DNA from: Entomoplasma ellychniae
GTDB taxonomy: Bacteria; Bacillota_I; Bacilli_A; Mycoplasmatales; Mycoplasmataceae
Assembly: GCF_002930155.1 (NCBI RefSeq)
Contig: NZ_PHND01000001.1
Location: 806,001-870,000 of the forward strand
Direction of reading: 5' to 3'
Length of the DNA stretch: 64,000 nt
Within the stretch, counting starts at the first letter, position 1, and each line of letters begins with the position of its first letter. The notes beneath the pieces are model-generated. The model made no database searches and was not told where the DNA came from. It saw nothing but the letters and a program-made list of their open reading frames with translations. This document shows, piece after piece, positions 52,170 to 63,100 of the stretch. The translations under genes and the position numbers were made by a program.

Positions 52170-52664
52170 ATGAGAAATTTCACAACTGTAAAAGATCAAA
52201 TAATTAAAATTGTAGAACCAATTCTAAAAGAATCTGGATTAAAAATTTATGAGATAAATAATTATTTTGATTTTGATAGTGACATCTTACAAATATTAGT
52301 AGAAGATTTAGCAAAACCTAATAAACCATTAGATTTTGATGATATTACTAAAAGCAATGAGTTAATTTCACAAGCATTAGATCAATTAGAAGAACTAAGT
52401 GATGCATATATGTTAGAAATAGCTAGTGCTGGGGCTGAAAAGCCCATTAAAGATAAAGACCAACTTATTAAAGCAATTGGTGATTACATACATTTAGAAT
52501 TAAATAAAAGTGTAAATAATCAAAATGCAATTGAAGGCACATTGCTAAGTTATGATGAAGTTAATGACTCATTTATACTGGGATACTTTTTAAAAGGTCA
52601 AAAGAAAAAACACAACTTCACATTTAATGAAGTTAAGACTATTAGATACGCAGTAAAGTTTTAA
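52170..52664 (+). CDS. rimP: Ribosome maturation factor RimP
   Basis: 164-aa 30S maturation factor. Conserved I-V-E-P-I-L, D-F-D-D-I-T-K-S-N-E-L-I (the D-D-C-x-x-v-S region) and Y-M-L-E-I-A-S-A-G-A-E-K-P (S-P-G-x-x-R-P in others; here diverged). AAAGGAG site 5-6 bp before ATG 52170. First gene of rimP-nusA-ylxR-ylxQ-infB. Confidence 0.93.
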   Translation: MRNFTTVKDQIIKIVEPILKESGLKIYEINNYFDFDSDILQILVEDLAKPNKPLDFDDITKSNELISQALDQLEELSDAYMLEIASAGAEKPIKDKDQLIKAIGDYIHLELNKSVNNQNAIEGTLLSYDEVNDSFILGYFLKGQKKKHNFTFNEVKTIRYAVKF

Positions 52665-52673
52665 GGAGATATA

Positions 52674-54122
52674 ATGGTAAACGGAGCGCAATTATTAGAA
52701 GCATTAGCTTCAATTGAAAATGAAAAAGGAATTGATAGAGAAATTGCTTTAGAAGGAATCAAAGAAGGATTTCAAAAAGCATTTGAAAGATTTTATGATA
52801 CAGATGCTATTATTAGAGTTGAAATTGATGACAACTCAGGTGATATTAAATTATTACAACAATTAAAAGTTGTTAAAACAATTAATGATATTGAAGATGA
52901 TTGATTAGAAATTGAATTAGAAGCAGCATTACAAATTAACAAGACAGCTATTGTTGGAGAAAATGTTTACAAAGAAATTAAATTTGGTGATGAATTCTCA
53001 AGAATGGCTGTTGGACAAGTACGTCAAATATTTCAACAAAAATTAAAAGCGACTGAAAGAGAAAGCATTTATAGAAGATTTGCTGGATTAGAAAATGAAA
53101 TTGTAACTGGTAAGATTGTTGGGACTAATGATAATCAAACTTCTTACCTATTAGACATTGAAGGTGTGCAAACATCACTATGAAACAAAAAATGTATTAA
53201 TGGGGAAACATTTAAAATTGATCAATTTGTTGATGTTTTAATTGAAGAAGTTTCAAGAGAAAATAAATATTCACAATTATCAGTATCAAGAATTGCTCCA
53301 AATTTTTTAATTAAATTATTAGAAAGAGAAATTAGTGAAGTACATGATGGAGTTGTTGAAATTGTTTCAGCATCAAGAGAAGCTGGTAAAAGAGCTAAAA
53401 TCTCAGTATTATCACACGACATGAATGTAGAACCAATTGGAGCTATTGTTGGAGTTAAAGGTGCTAGAATTAATCAAATATCTGCACAATTAAATGGTGA
53501 AAAAATTGATGTTATTAGATATAGTGAAGACTTCACTGAATATTTAATCAACGCAATGGCACCAGTTAAGGTTATTTCAGTTAATGAAGTATTTGGTGAA
53601 TATGATATTGTTGTTCCAAATGAGCAATTGTCATTAGCTATTGGTAAATTTGGAATGGCTGCTAAATTAGTTGCTAACTTATTAAAAAGAAGAATTAATA
53701 TTTATAGTTTAGAAAGTGCTAAAGAAGCAAATGTTTCTGTTTTATGAAATGGAAACATTACAGAAGAACAAGTAAATGATCCAGCATTCTTAAGTGAAGT
53801 TAACAAGAGAAAAACTAGAACTGATGCTACTTCAAGAGAAAATTTTTCCCCAAGAGATAACTATGTTGCTAAAAAACCTCAATACAACATTGATAGAGAA
53901 GCTTTATCAGCATTTCAAGACGAAATTGGTGAAGAATACAATTCAGGAGTAGAAGAAATTGATGAAGAATTATTAGCAGCAATCAATGCAGTTGATTCGC
54001 CAGCTATTGATTTAAAAGAAATTCAAGCTGAATTAGAATCATTTAATAATGTTATTGAAGAAAAAGTTGTTGAAGAAATTGATGAAGATGAAGAAGATCT
54101 TTATGAAGAATACTACGATTAA
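52674..54122 (+). CDS. nusA: Transcription factor NusA
   Basis: 482 aa. N-terminal RNA polymerase-binding domain (1-125), S1 domain (about 135-200), KH1/KH2 (about 200-345) with P-I-G-A-I-V-G-V-K-G-A-R-I (about 252-264) and L-A-I-G-K-F-G-M-A-A-K-L-V. It controls pausing, termination and antitermination. A C-terminal extension of about 120 residues is acidic (runs of D/E in the last 40) and unlike the Gram-negative AR repeats. The TAA stop lies inside the ylxR gene. Confidence 0.95.
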
Positions 54123-54369
54123 TAATTTAAGAAAAGAAATAGTTAGTAAAAAAATGATCAATAAATTTGAATTATTTAGAGTTGTATTGACTAAAGATAA
54201 TAAAGTATTTGTTGATCATACTTATCAAGCAAATGGTCGAGGATCTTATATTTTAAAAGATTTAGATTCTATTGAACAAGCTAGAAAAAAACATTTGCTA
54301 GCAAAAAGTTTTAAAACTAAAATAGATATGTCTATTTATGATGAACTAGAAAAGATAATTAATGAATAA
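54103..54369 (+). CDS. ylxR: YlxR/RnpM-family RNA-binding protein
   Basis: 88 aa in a second frame overlapping the nusA end by 20 bp. Start at ATG 54103 gives L-R-K-E-I-V-S-K-K at the N-terminus and then E-L-F-R-V-V and G-R-G-S-Y-I (about residues 46-51), the YlxR core G-R-G-A-Y. A longer frame from 54049 is unlikely, since it would read the acidic nusA tail in another frame as a poly-Lys stretch. In Firmicutes the protein (RnpM) binds RNase P RNA. The usual R-x-C-x-x-C start is not kept. Confidence 0.85.
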   Translation: MKNTTINNLRKEIVSKKMINKFELFRVVLTKDNKVFVDHTYQANGRGSYILKDLDSIEQARKKHLLAKSFKTKIDMSIYDELEKIINE

Positions 54370-54661
54370 AAGCAAATTATTAAATGCTATTGGCATGTGT
54401 TATGCTGCTAATAAAATTATTAAAGGTGAACAACTTTTGGACGCAATTAAAAAAAATAAAGTAAAACTAGTTATTTTATCAAGTAATATGGGAAGTAGTC
54501 AAAAAAAGAAATTTATTGATAAGTGTACTTTTTATAATATTGAATATTATACAAATTTAATTACAGTTGAAGAGATGATAACATCTTTTGCAAATAAAAA
54601 TGTAGTTGCATTAGGAGTTAATGATCCTAACTTTATTAAATTAATTAAATCAAATATATAA
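54362..54661 (+). CDS. ylxQ: L7Ae-family RNA-binding protein YlxQ
   Basis: 99-aa L7Ae/L30e/Gadd45-fold protein expected to bind kink-turn RNA. Seen: G-M-C-Y-A-A-N-K-I-I-K-G-E-Q-L-L-D-A-I-K, V-K-L-V-I-L-S-S-N-M-G and a C-terminal V-V-A-L-G-V-N-D-P-N. Overlaps ylxR by 8 bp. Fixed position between ylxR and infB in Firmicutes. Confidence 0.88.
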   Translation: MNKSKLLNAIGMCYAANKIIKGEQLLDAIKKNKVKLVILSSNMGSSQKKKFIDKCTFYNIEYYTNLITVEEMITSFANKNVVALGVNDPNFIKLIKSNI

Positions 54662-54693
54662 GAATATAATTTAAATAAAAGAAGGAGGTTTTT

Positions 54694-56577
54694 ATGGCTA
54701 AAAAAACAAATAATAGACCAGCACATGCAAACAAAAAACAAATGTCTAAAGATCATACAAAACAAATTAAACAACAATTAAATGAAACAGTAGCAACTGG
54801 ATTAATTGATGGAGTATTTGTATATACTCAAACATTATCAGTTTTAGAATTTGCCACTCAAATTGGGCAAAGTGTTGCTGTGATTTTAAAACATTTCTTC
54901 GCACAAGGACTAATGCTAAATCAAAATGCAATTTTATCAGAAGAACAAATGGCAGAACTTGCTTTAGAATTAGGATTTGACTTTAGAAAAGAAGAATCTT
55001 TATCAAAAGAAAACTTTTTTGATGCTCTAGACTTAACTGTTGAAGATAAACCAGAAGATTTAGTTATGCGTAACCCAATAGTAACAATTATGGGTCATGT
55101 TGATCATGGTAAAACAACTTTATTAGATTCAATTAAAAATACTAATGTTGTTGCTGGTGAAGCTGGGGGTATTACTCAAGCAATTGGTGCTTATCGTATT
55201 AAAACTGAAGATGGTCGAAGAATAACTTTTATTGATACACCAGGTCATGAGGCTTTTTCTGAAATGAGAGCACGTGGAGCTAATGTAACTGATATAGTTA
55301 TTTTAATAGTAGCAGCTGATGATGGTGTTATGCCTCAAACAGAAGAAGCTATTGATCATGCTAAATTAGCAAATGTTCCAATTGTTGTATTTGTTAATAA
55401 ATGTGATAAACCAGGAGCAGATCCTGAAAGAGTTAAATCTGAATTAATGAAATATGGTTTATTAGCTGAAGAGTATGGTGGGGATATTCCATTTGTACTA
55501 GGATCAGCTAAAGCCAAAACTGGATTAAAAGAATTACAAGATACACTTTTATTTATTGCAGAAATGCAAGATTATAAAGCTAATCCAAATAAATTAGCAT
55601 CTGGTGTTGTTTTAGAAGCACACTTAGATAAAGCAAAAGGACCAGTTGCTTCAATTTTAGTTAAAGATGGAACTTTAGAAATTAAAGATATGATAGTTGC
55701 TGGTACTACTTATGGAAATATTAAACTAATTGAAAATGAACATGCTAAAAAAGTATTAAAAGCAGGTCCGAGTAAACCAGTTGTTATATATGGTTTAAAC
55801 GAAGTACCTTCAGCTGGTGATAAATTCATTGTTATTAATGATGAAAAAACTGCTAGAAGTATTGCTGAAGCTCAAGCTGAAAAGAAATTAAATGCAGAAC
55901 GTCAAAAAAATAATTCATTTAGTTTAGCTTCAATTAAAAAGCATATTGATGATGGTGAATTAAAAGCTATTAACTTAATTATTAAAGCTGACACACAAGG
56001 TAGTGTTGAAGCTATTAAAGGTAGTTTAGCTAAAATTGAAATTAATGGAGTTAAAATTAATATTATTAGAGCAAGTGTTGGAGGAATTACATTAAGTGAT
56101 GTTACTTTAGCATCAACTGTCACTGAAGGGATTGTATTAATCTATGGATTTAATGTAAGACCAGATGCTATTGTTAGAAAAAAAGCTGAAGAGGAAAAAA
56201 TTGAAATAAGATTTTATAATATTATTTATAAACTAATTGAAGAACTTGAAGCATCAGCACAAGGTATGCTAGATCCTGAATTTGAAGAAAAAATTACAGG
56301 ACAAGCAGAAATTAGAGCACTATTCAGACATACTGATGTTGGTGTTATTGGTGGATTTCATATAACTGATGGATATTTAACTAGAAAATCAAAAGTTAGA
56401 CTAATAAGAGATTCGATTGTTGTTTATACTGGAGAGTTATCAAGTTTAAAACATTTAAAAGATGATATTAAAGAAGCCAAAATTAATTCAGAAGGTGGAT
56501 TAACTATTAAAAACTTCAACGACCTTAAAGAAGGCGATATTGTTGAAGGATATATTGAATCAGAAATTAAGAAATAA
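54694..56577 (+). CDS. infB: Translation initiation factor IF-2
   Basis: 627-aa GTPase that brings fMet-tRNA to the 30S. Short basic N-terminus (no long N-domain, usual for Mollicutes), G1 G-H-V-D-H-G-K-T-T (about 134-142), G3 D-T-P-G-H-E, G4 N-K-C-D, then domain II, III and C-terminal fMet-tRNA-binding domain with R-V/S-K-V-R-L-I-R. Very strong AGAAGGAGG site. Normally followed by rbfA and truB; here a restriction-modification gene begins after only 5 bp. Confidence 0.97.
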   Translation: MAKKTNNRPAHANKKQMSKDHTKQIKQQLNETVATGLIDGVFVYTQTLSVLEFATQIGQSVAVILKHFFAQGLMLNQNAILSEEQMAELALELGFDFRKEESLSKENFFDALDLTVEDKPEDLVMRNPIVTIMGHVDHGKTTLLDSIKNTNVVAGEAGGITQAIGAYRIKTEDGRRITFIDTPGHEAFSEMRARGANVTDIVILIVAADDGVMPQTEEAIDHAKLANVPIVVFVNKCDKPGADPERVKSELMKYGLLAEEYGGDIPFVLGSAKAKTGLKELQDTLLFIAEMQDYKANPNKLASGVVLEAHLDKAKGPVASILVKDGTLEIKDMIVAGTTYGNIKLIENEHAKKVLKAGPSKPVVIYGLNEVPSAGDKFIVINDEKTARSIAEAQAEKKLNAERQKNNSFSLASIKKHIDDGELKAINLIIKADTQGSVEAIKGSLAKIEINGVKINIIRASVGGITLSDVTLASTVTEGIVLIYGFNVRPDAIVRKKAEEEKIEIRFYNIIYKLIEELEASAQGMLDPEFEEKITGQAEIRALFRHTDVGVIGGFHITDGYLTRKSKVRLIRDSIVVYTGELSSLKHLKDDIKEAKINSEGGLTIKNFNDLKEGDIVEGYIESEIKK

Positions 56578-56582
56578 GGTGT

Positions 56583-58157
56583 ATGAAAATGGAAAAATTA
56601 AATAAAGTTAAACTAGAACAAATATCATTACTACAAGAAAGAGTTTCTGAAGGTTCTTTAGAGGAAAGTAATTTTAGAATATTAAAGAAAATAATTTTAA
56701 AAGCAGATAATAGTCAAGAAGTTTTTGCTTTAGCTTCTATGGGTATGATATTTAAAAATACAGGATTAGTTTATGATCAAAAAACAGAAAAAATAGAGAA
56801 TAATATAAAATACTTAAGCAAAAATAATATTCTTTCATTTGTTGAATCTGGAGAAATTCAGCATGAATTATTAATAGGAGATAATTACGATTCTTTATTG
56901 AATTTGCAAATTAAATATTTGTCAAAAATAAAAATAATATATATTGATCCACCATATGGTTCAAACGATTTAGGAGAGTTTGCTGATACTAATTATCAAA
57001 ATGCTATTTCTAGAGATAATTTATTGTCAATGTTACACCCAAGATTGATTTTAGCTAGGACTTTACTTTTAGATGATGGAGTAATATATTGTTCAATTGA
57101 TGATAAAAATTATGCATATATAAAATGTTTATTTGATGAGGTTTTTGGTGAAGAAAACTACATTTCAACTTTCATTTGAAATAATACAACTGGTGGGGGA
57201 ATAAGATCTAAACACGTTAATAAAACACACGAGTATATTTTATTTTATAGTAAAAATAAAAAAAATATTGAGGAATTATGAGCGCCTTTATCGCCTTCTG
57301 CGATATCAAGCTATAAACTTAAAGATGATAGAGGCAAACTTTATAGATTACAACAATTTGCTTGACAAAATGAATCTGAAGGACTAAATCAAAAATACCC
57401 AATCACTACGCCAGATGGAACAGAAATAATACCACAAGAAGGATATATTTACAGAACAACAAAAGAAACATTTAATAAGTGAAATGATAATGGAATTATA
57501 GTTTTTAAAAAAACTAAAGAATCAGTTTTTTCTAATTTAGATGGTTCTAATACAGAATGAACAATATCTGTTAAAGATTATTTGGGTGATGGAATGGGTG
57601 CGCCAACCTCTTCCCTTCCTAAAGAATATGTTAAAACAAATCAGAAATCTTCTTCAGAAATAAAAGATATTTTTGGGAAAAAAGTATTTAAATTTACAAA
57701 ACCTGTTGATTTAATTAAATATTTAATAAAGATAATACCAGAAGAAGAAAATACAATTGTTTTAGATTTTTTTGCAGGTTCAGGAACAACGGGGCAAGCG
57801 GTTTGTGAAATAAATAAAGAATTGGGGAAAAAGTACAAATTCATATTGTGTACAAATAATGAAAAGGACGTTAAATTGCATCCAAGAGGAATTGCTTACG
57901 ATGTGACTGTTGAAAGATTGAGGAGAGTGATGACAGGAATAGCAACATCTGGTAATTCCAATTTTAAATGAATAAAAAACAATGAAAAATTAGGGGGTAA
58001 TTTGGAAGTTTTTGAAATATTTTTTGCTGATAATAAAGATATTGATATTTTTAATAAAATAGATGAAACAAATTACGGTTATAAAAAAATGTCTTTAGAA
58101 GAAAAAATAAAATGAGTATGTGAAAATTTTGAGAAAACTGCAAAGGTGCTAAAATAA
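56583..58157 (+). CDS. Type III restriction-modification methyltransferase (Mod)
   Basis: 524-aa N6-adenine DNA methyltransferase, beta class. Catalytic I-D-P-P-Y-G-S (about residues 122-128) precedes the SAM motif L-D-F-F-A-G-S-G-T-T-G (about 396-406), the order expected for beta-class Mod proteins. Between them is the variable target-recognition region (about 195-370). N-terminal about 90 residues are helical. Several TGA Trp codons and no true stop. It is 5 bp downstream of infB with an AAGG site in the infB end, so it can be transcribed with the nusA-infB operon. Two bp separate it from res. No repeat tract for phase variation is visible. Confidence 0.9.
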
Positions 58158-58158
58158 A

Positions 58159-60126
58159 ATGAATCCAGAAATAGAAAAATTACAATTATTTGCTATAAAT
58201 AAGATTGAACAAACACTTGATGTAAAAAATATTGTGACATTTAAATCTCCAACAGGTTCTGGTAAAACTATAATGCTATGTAAATTAATTAATTCGATGA
58301 TAAGCAAAAATTCAGAATTAATTTTTTTAGTTTCTTCTTTATCAAAAAGTGAATTAGCACTTCAAAATCATGAAACTTTTTTTAATTTCTCAGTGGATAA
58401 CCCGCTTATTAAACCATTTTATATAAATTCTGAGACTTCAGAGGAAGCATCTTTGCAAATTCCTTGTGAATATAACGTTTATTCGTTGCCTACAAATTTG
58501 TATAATAAACACGGTAAATTATTCAAAGGAATTTTGGAATCATTTTTAAATAATATAAAACTAAAGGGAAAAAAAATAATTTTGATTAGAGATGAATGTC
58601 ATATTGAAACAACTAATTTGTCAAAACTAAATCATTTTTTTGATAAAATTCTTAATATTTCTGCTACACCTCAAACTACAAAATTTTTGATTGATGTTGA
58701 AATATCTGAATATGATGCTGAAAGATTTGGATTAATTAAACAAGTTAAAGAAATGGGAAATGGAGGTATTGAAGAATTTGAACTAGCTATAAAACACTTT
58801 ATAAGTGTGAAAGAAAAATACATAAAAACCTTCAATATTAACCCATGTATGATAGTTCAAATTTCAAATGAAGATAAAGGTTCATATGAATGAAAAACTA
58901 TAAAAAAAATATTAAATAATCCTCAATTTAATTTACATTGAATGTATTTAGCCACAAATATTAAAGACTATGATACTAATGATAAAATAAAAAACATTTC
59001 TAATTCAAATAAAAAAATAAAATGAAAAAAATATGCTAGAAATAATAACTCTCAAATAGATGTTATTATCTCTAAAATGGTTATTACTGAGGGTTGAGAC
59101 ATACCTCGAGCTTGTATGTTATTTCAATTAAGAGACACAAAATCAAAATCACTAACAGAACAAATTGTGGGTAGAGTTAGAAGAAATCCCATTTTAAAAA
59201 ATTGAAATGATTATGTTGATAATAAAAATGATTACTTTTTTGCTCTTCAATCTTGAGTTTGAGGTGATTTATCTAAGGTTAATAGAAATTTTAAAAGAGT
59301 GTATTTAAAAAAAGATCTTATAAAAGTTCAAACTACTTCTCTCCAAAAAATTATTCAAGTTCATTCAGATCATCAATTTGATATAAGAAATTTTGCTATC
59401 CAAAACCAACCTTTAATTTTGGAACAAAATATTTTTAAATTATATAAATTATGACAAAAAATGGATTATGACTTAAACAAACAAGCTTGAAATGTGATTA
59501 AAAATTTTAATGATTGAAAACTATTGTCTAACTCAACTGATAGAATCATCCAAGAAAACAGAAGAATATTAAAGGACTATGAAAAAACTATGTTTGTCAA
59601 TAAAATATCGGGTCTTCAACAAGAAAGTTATTTTGAAATAACAAAACAAAAATTAACTATAAAAGACAGCTTATGAAGAGTAATCGATAATTATTTTGAT
59701 GATAATGATGATTCTGAAATTTGCTTTGATTCTGAAGCTGAAAAAAAATTCGCTATTATACTATCATTGACTAAAAACACAGTTTGAGCAAGAAATTTTT
59801 ACCCAAATTCAACTATAAATTTTGAATACATTAATATTACAAAAACAAAATCTTATCCTGATTTTATTTTAAAAGATAAAAATAATTTAAATCACATTTT
59901 TGAGGTTAAAAGCTTCAATTTGAGCAATGAACAAAAAATTGATATTTTAGCTTATAAAGAAAAAATATCAGATCTTGCAGAATGTTACTTATTTGCTTCC
60001 AAAAAAACTAATCAAACTTTCTACATTCCTATTTTAATTGGAAATTTATGAGAAATAAGAAAATTTTCTAAAGGTGTAGAGCATATTATTGATGATAAAA
60101 AATTAATAGAGGAACTATCAGTTTAA
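58159..60126 (+). CDS. Type III restriction endonuclease subunit (Res)
   Basis: 655 aa. SF2 helicase core: Walker A S-P-T-G-S-G-K-T (about 33-40), motif II D-E-C-H (about 149-152), motif III S-A-T-P, motif V E-G-W-D-I-P-R-A and VI Q-I-V-G-R-V-R-R-N-P (about 337-346). The C-terminal PD-(D/E)xK nuclease shows Y-P-D-F-I-L and F-E-V-K-S (about 572-596). It cuts DNA in complex with Mod after translocation. All motifs are intact and no stop interrupts, although it is shorter than the about 900-aa Res of enterobacteria. Uses TGA Trp freely, so it is adapted to this genetic code and not a recent arrival from a standard-code host. Confidence 0.9.
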
Positions 60127-60364
60127 AATATTTAAATAAATTAAGCATTCGAAATTGATATTAAAAACTCTTTTATTTTTAGTAGATAATTAATTCTATG
60201 GAAATTTTTCAATCAAATCATAAAAAAATCAAAAAAACATTAATTTTATTTTTGATGATTATTTTAAAATAACATTTTAGCTATAATAAATTCATTTTAA
60301 ACGTGGGTATACAAATTAAAAACGACCTCCAATATAGACCATCGTTAATTTTACTAAGTTAAGT
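60127..60364. other. Non-coding gap between two restriction systems
   Basis: About 240 bp, no frame. A TATAAT at 60282-60287 may be the promoter of the next gene. The stretch about 60300-60360 is less AT-rich than its surroundings and might be an insertion-sequence scar; I could not prove it. Confidence 0.4.
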
Positions 60365-62493
60365 ATGCATAACTTTTTTGTTATTGATCTTTCTCAAGCT
60401 ATATGATATGAAAAAAATAATATTTTAAAAATTGGAAATAAAAATATTCAAAATTTATCAAATAAAGAAAATTATTCAGTACTTATTTTTATTTTAAAAA
60501 TTTTAAAATCTGGATATTCAATTTCTAAAATAGAATTGGAAAAAAATGGCAATTAGGAAGAGAAGCCTCAGGGAGATTGGATATAATTATATATGATTTA
60601 AGCAATAAACCGTTTTGAATGATAGAAGATAAAGATGAAAGCGAGATTTCAAAATATGCTTCTTCATCAGCAAATATTAATAAAATAAAGCAATTAATTT
60701 CTTATTACAATCAAGAGAGAGAAACGAAATTTTTATCTTATTTTTCTTTTAATTTTTCTAGTAATAAACCTTTATTTGCAACGATAAAAGTAACAGATAG
60801 AATGAAAAATTGTCCTAATTTAGAAGATATTTATGATATTTGAGATAAAAATTTTGACAGCACTGATTTGTTTAAAATTAATCCTTATAATTTATCAAAA
60901 AAATGTTTAAAAAATAATGATTTAATATTAATAGATAATGATGACATAGTTCATAATATATTTAATCAATTTTTAACTATCCTTAGAATAAATACTGTTT
61001 CAGATAAACCTAATTCTTTTGATAAATTAATAAATCTTTTTATTGCAAAAATTTATGATGAATTACAAGATGATATTAATTTTGAAGTAAATTCTAATAA
61101 TGTATCTTATAATGTTGAAGGAAAAAGGTTTCAGTATTTGTCAAAAATTGATACCCCTGAATCATTTTTAATTAGATTGTATGATTTATATAAAAACGGA
61201 ATGAAATATTGTTTAAATAAAGAAATAATAGATTATACAGATGATGATTTTTGAGAATTAGCCAATAAAAATAATAATCAAAAATTATTAAAAATGTTTC
61301 AAAATTTAAGATTAAAAAAAGATAATACTTTTGCATTTATAGAGGTATTTGATGATTATACTTTTAAAAATAACTTTGAAATAGTTAAAGAATTAGTGGA
61401 ATTATTACAAAAATATAAATTTAAATATAATAATAAAAAACAATTTTTAGGTGATTTTTTTGAAGAATTATTAAATGAATCGTGAAAGCAAGAAGCGGGA
61501 CAATTTTTTACTCCATTACCTATAGTGGAAATGATGACAAACGCATTACCAATCAAAGAAAATATACAAAATAAATTATTGTCAACAAAAATACAAAATG
61601 AGCTTTTACCTAAAACTTTGGATTATGCTTACGGATCGGGACATTTTTTAATTTCCTCAATGGACATAATTCAAAAATATATTGACAATATTGATTTAAA
61701 TAGTATAAAAATAGATAATTATAAAAATAAAATCCAAAGCTATAAAAAGGATAAATATTCTTGAGCGAAGGAATACGTTTACGGTATTGAAAAAGATTAT
61801 AGATTAAGTAAAACTACAAAAATAGCATCTTTCCTAAATGGAGATGGAGAGGCAAACGTTTTAAACGCTGATGCTCTACTTAAATTTGATTCTGAAATAT
61901 TTAACGGAACTATTTTTTATGGTAAAAAACCTAATAATGAAATATTTGATTATATTATTTCAAATCCTCCATATTCAGTAAAAGGATTTATGAAAAATTT
62001 TATTATATCTGGAATAAAACCAGGAGATGGAACTTTTGAATTTTTAAATGAAATAAACTACAAAAATACAAATATTGAATCTTTCTTTTTGGAGAGAACA
62101 TATCAATTATTAAAAAATAATGGTTTTGCGTCAATTGTGTTACCCCAATCATTTTTAACAAATGATAAATATTCAGAAATTAGATCATGAATGTTAGAAA
62201 AATTTTATATTAAATCTATTTTTTTATCTGGTCCAAATACTTTTTCGGGAACTACAACTTCTCCTGTAATTTTATTTTTACAAAAAAGTGCTAAAAACAT
62301 CATAGATTTAAATTATCATGTTTTTGTAATACATTCACCAATTATGATTGACCATAATTCATTAAAATTAGAAAAAGATTTTTTAGGATTTTACTTCTCT
62401 TCAAATAAAAATAAAAAAGGTATAACAATAACTAATTTTGATAATTTAAAAAATAAGTTATTCAGAAAATATAAAAAATATGTTTTTGGGTAA
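60365..62493 (+). pseudogene. Type I/IIG-like nuclease-methyltransferase, frameshifted at A7
   Basis: ATG 60365 reads 63 codons, then hits TAG at 60554. The next frame (60547-62493, no true stop) continues exactly where it should if the A7 run at 60540-60546 had eight A: K-K-W-Q-L-G-R-E-A-S-G-R-L-D-I-I-I-Y-D then M-I-E-D-K, an HsdR-N-like PD-ExK nuclease site. Downstream is a gamma-class N6-adenine methylase: E-A-G-Q-F-F-T-P-L-P, motif I D-Y-A-Y-G-S-G-H-F-L (the usual C is Y) and motif IV N-P-P-Y-S (about 61966-61980). It ends at 62491, overlapping the specificity ORF by 14 bp in another frame. If only the second part is translated (ATG 60619), the nuclease motif's Asp is lost and a methylase-only product results. 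Confidence 0.78.
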
Positions 62494-63040
62494 AAAAGTA
62501 AAAATTGATGAATATTCTAAGGTTTCTTTATTGAATCATTTAATAATTGAAGACCATAAAAATAAAAAAGCAATTTTTACAAGAAGAATCTTACCAGATA
62601 ATTTAAATGATTATTTTACTTTATCGGATGTATGTGAGGAACGTAAAATTATTGAAAATAATGAAATTATTGATACTAATCAATTAAATTACATAGAAAT
62701 AAGTAATATAGATAATAATAAATTGGTCGGTAATTTTAAAAAAAATATGAAGTCAAGCAACTTTTGCAAGAAAGGCGATTTACTAATTAGTTCTGTAACA
62801 CCAAAATCTAAAAAGGTTTGAATTTCAGATGGAAATTATAAAGTTTCATCAGCAATTATTGTTTTAAAATTTAATGATGAAAGTGTAAGAGATTATATTT
62901 TTGACTATTTAAAAAACAATGTTAATAATATTTTTACAAATATAAATTCTTTATCTGAAGGATTTAAAGTTACATATAGCAAAATTTCTTCATGAAATTT
63001 ATTAAATAATATATATTTTAAAAAAGTAAAATCAAATTAA
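62480..63040 (+). CDS. Single-TRD specificity (HsdS-like) domain ORF
   Basis: 186 aa. Looks like one half of a Type I specificity subunit: a target-recognition-type N-terminal part, then S-D-V-C-E-E-R-K (S-N-I-x-E-x-R-x in many S domains), N-Y-I-E-I-S-N-I-D, K-G-D-L-L-I-S-S-V-T-P and I-I-V-L-K. These are the core of HsdS repeat units. A full HsdS has two; single units are found fused to Type IIG enzymes. Its first codons overlap the methylase end out of frame. Deleting one T at 62483-62487 would fuse Y-V-L-G-K-K-V-K, so it may really be the C-terminal domain of the upstream enzyme. No ribosome site before ATG 62480. Confidence 0.65.
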
Positions 63041-63100
63041 CTCTTCTAAAAAACCAAACCTCTTTAAAAATAAACACGGAAAAATAAATTCTACATTTTA

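Noticed and set aside
54049-54102. Longer ylxR start at 54049
   Set aside because: Would read the acidic nusA tail in another frame as poly-Lys; ATG 54103 fits the family.
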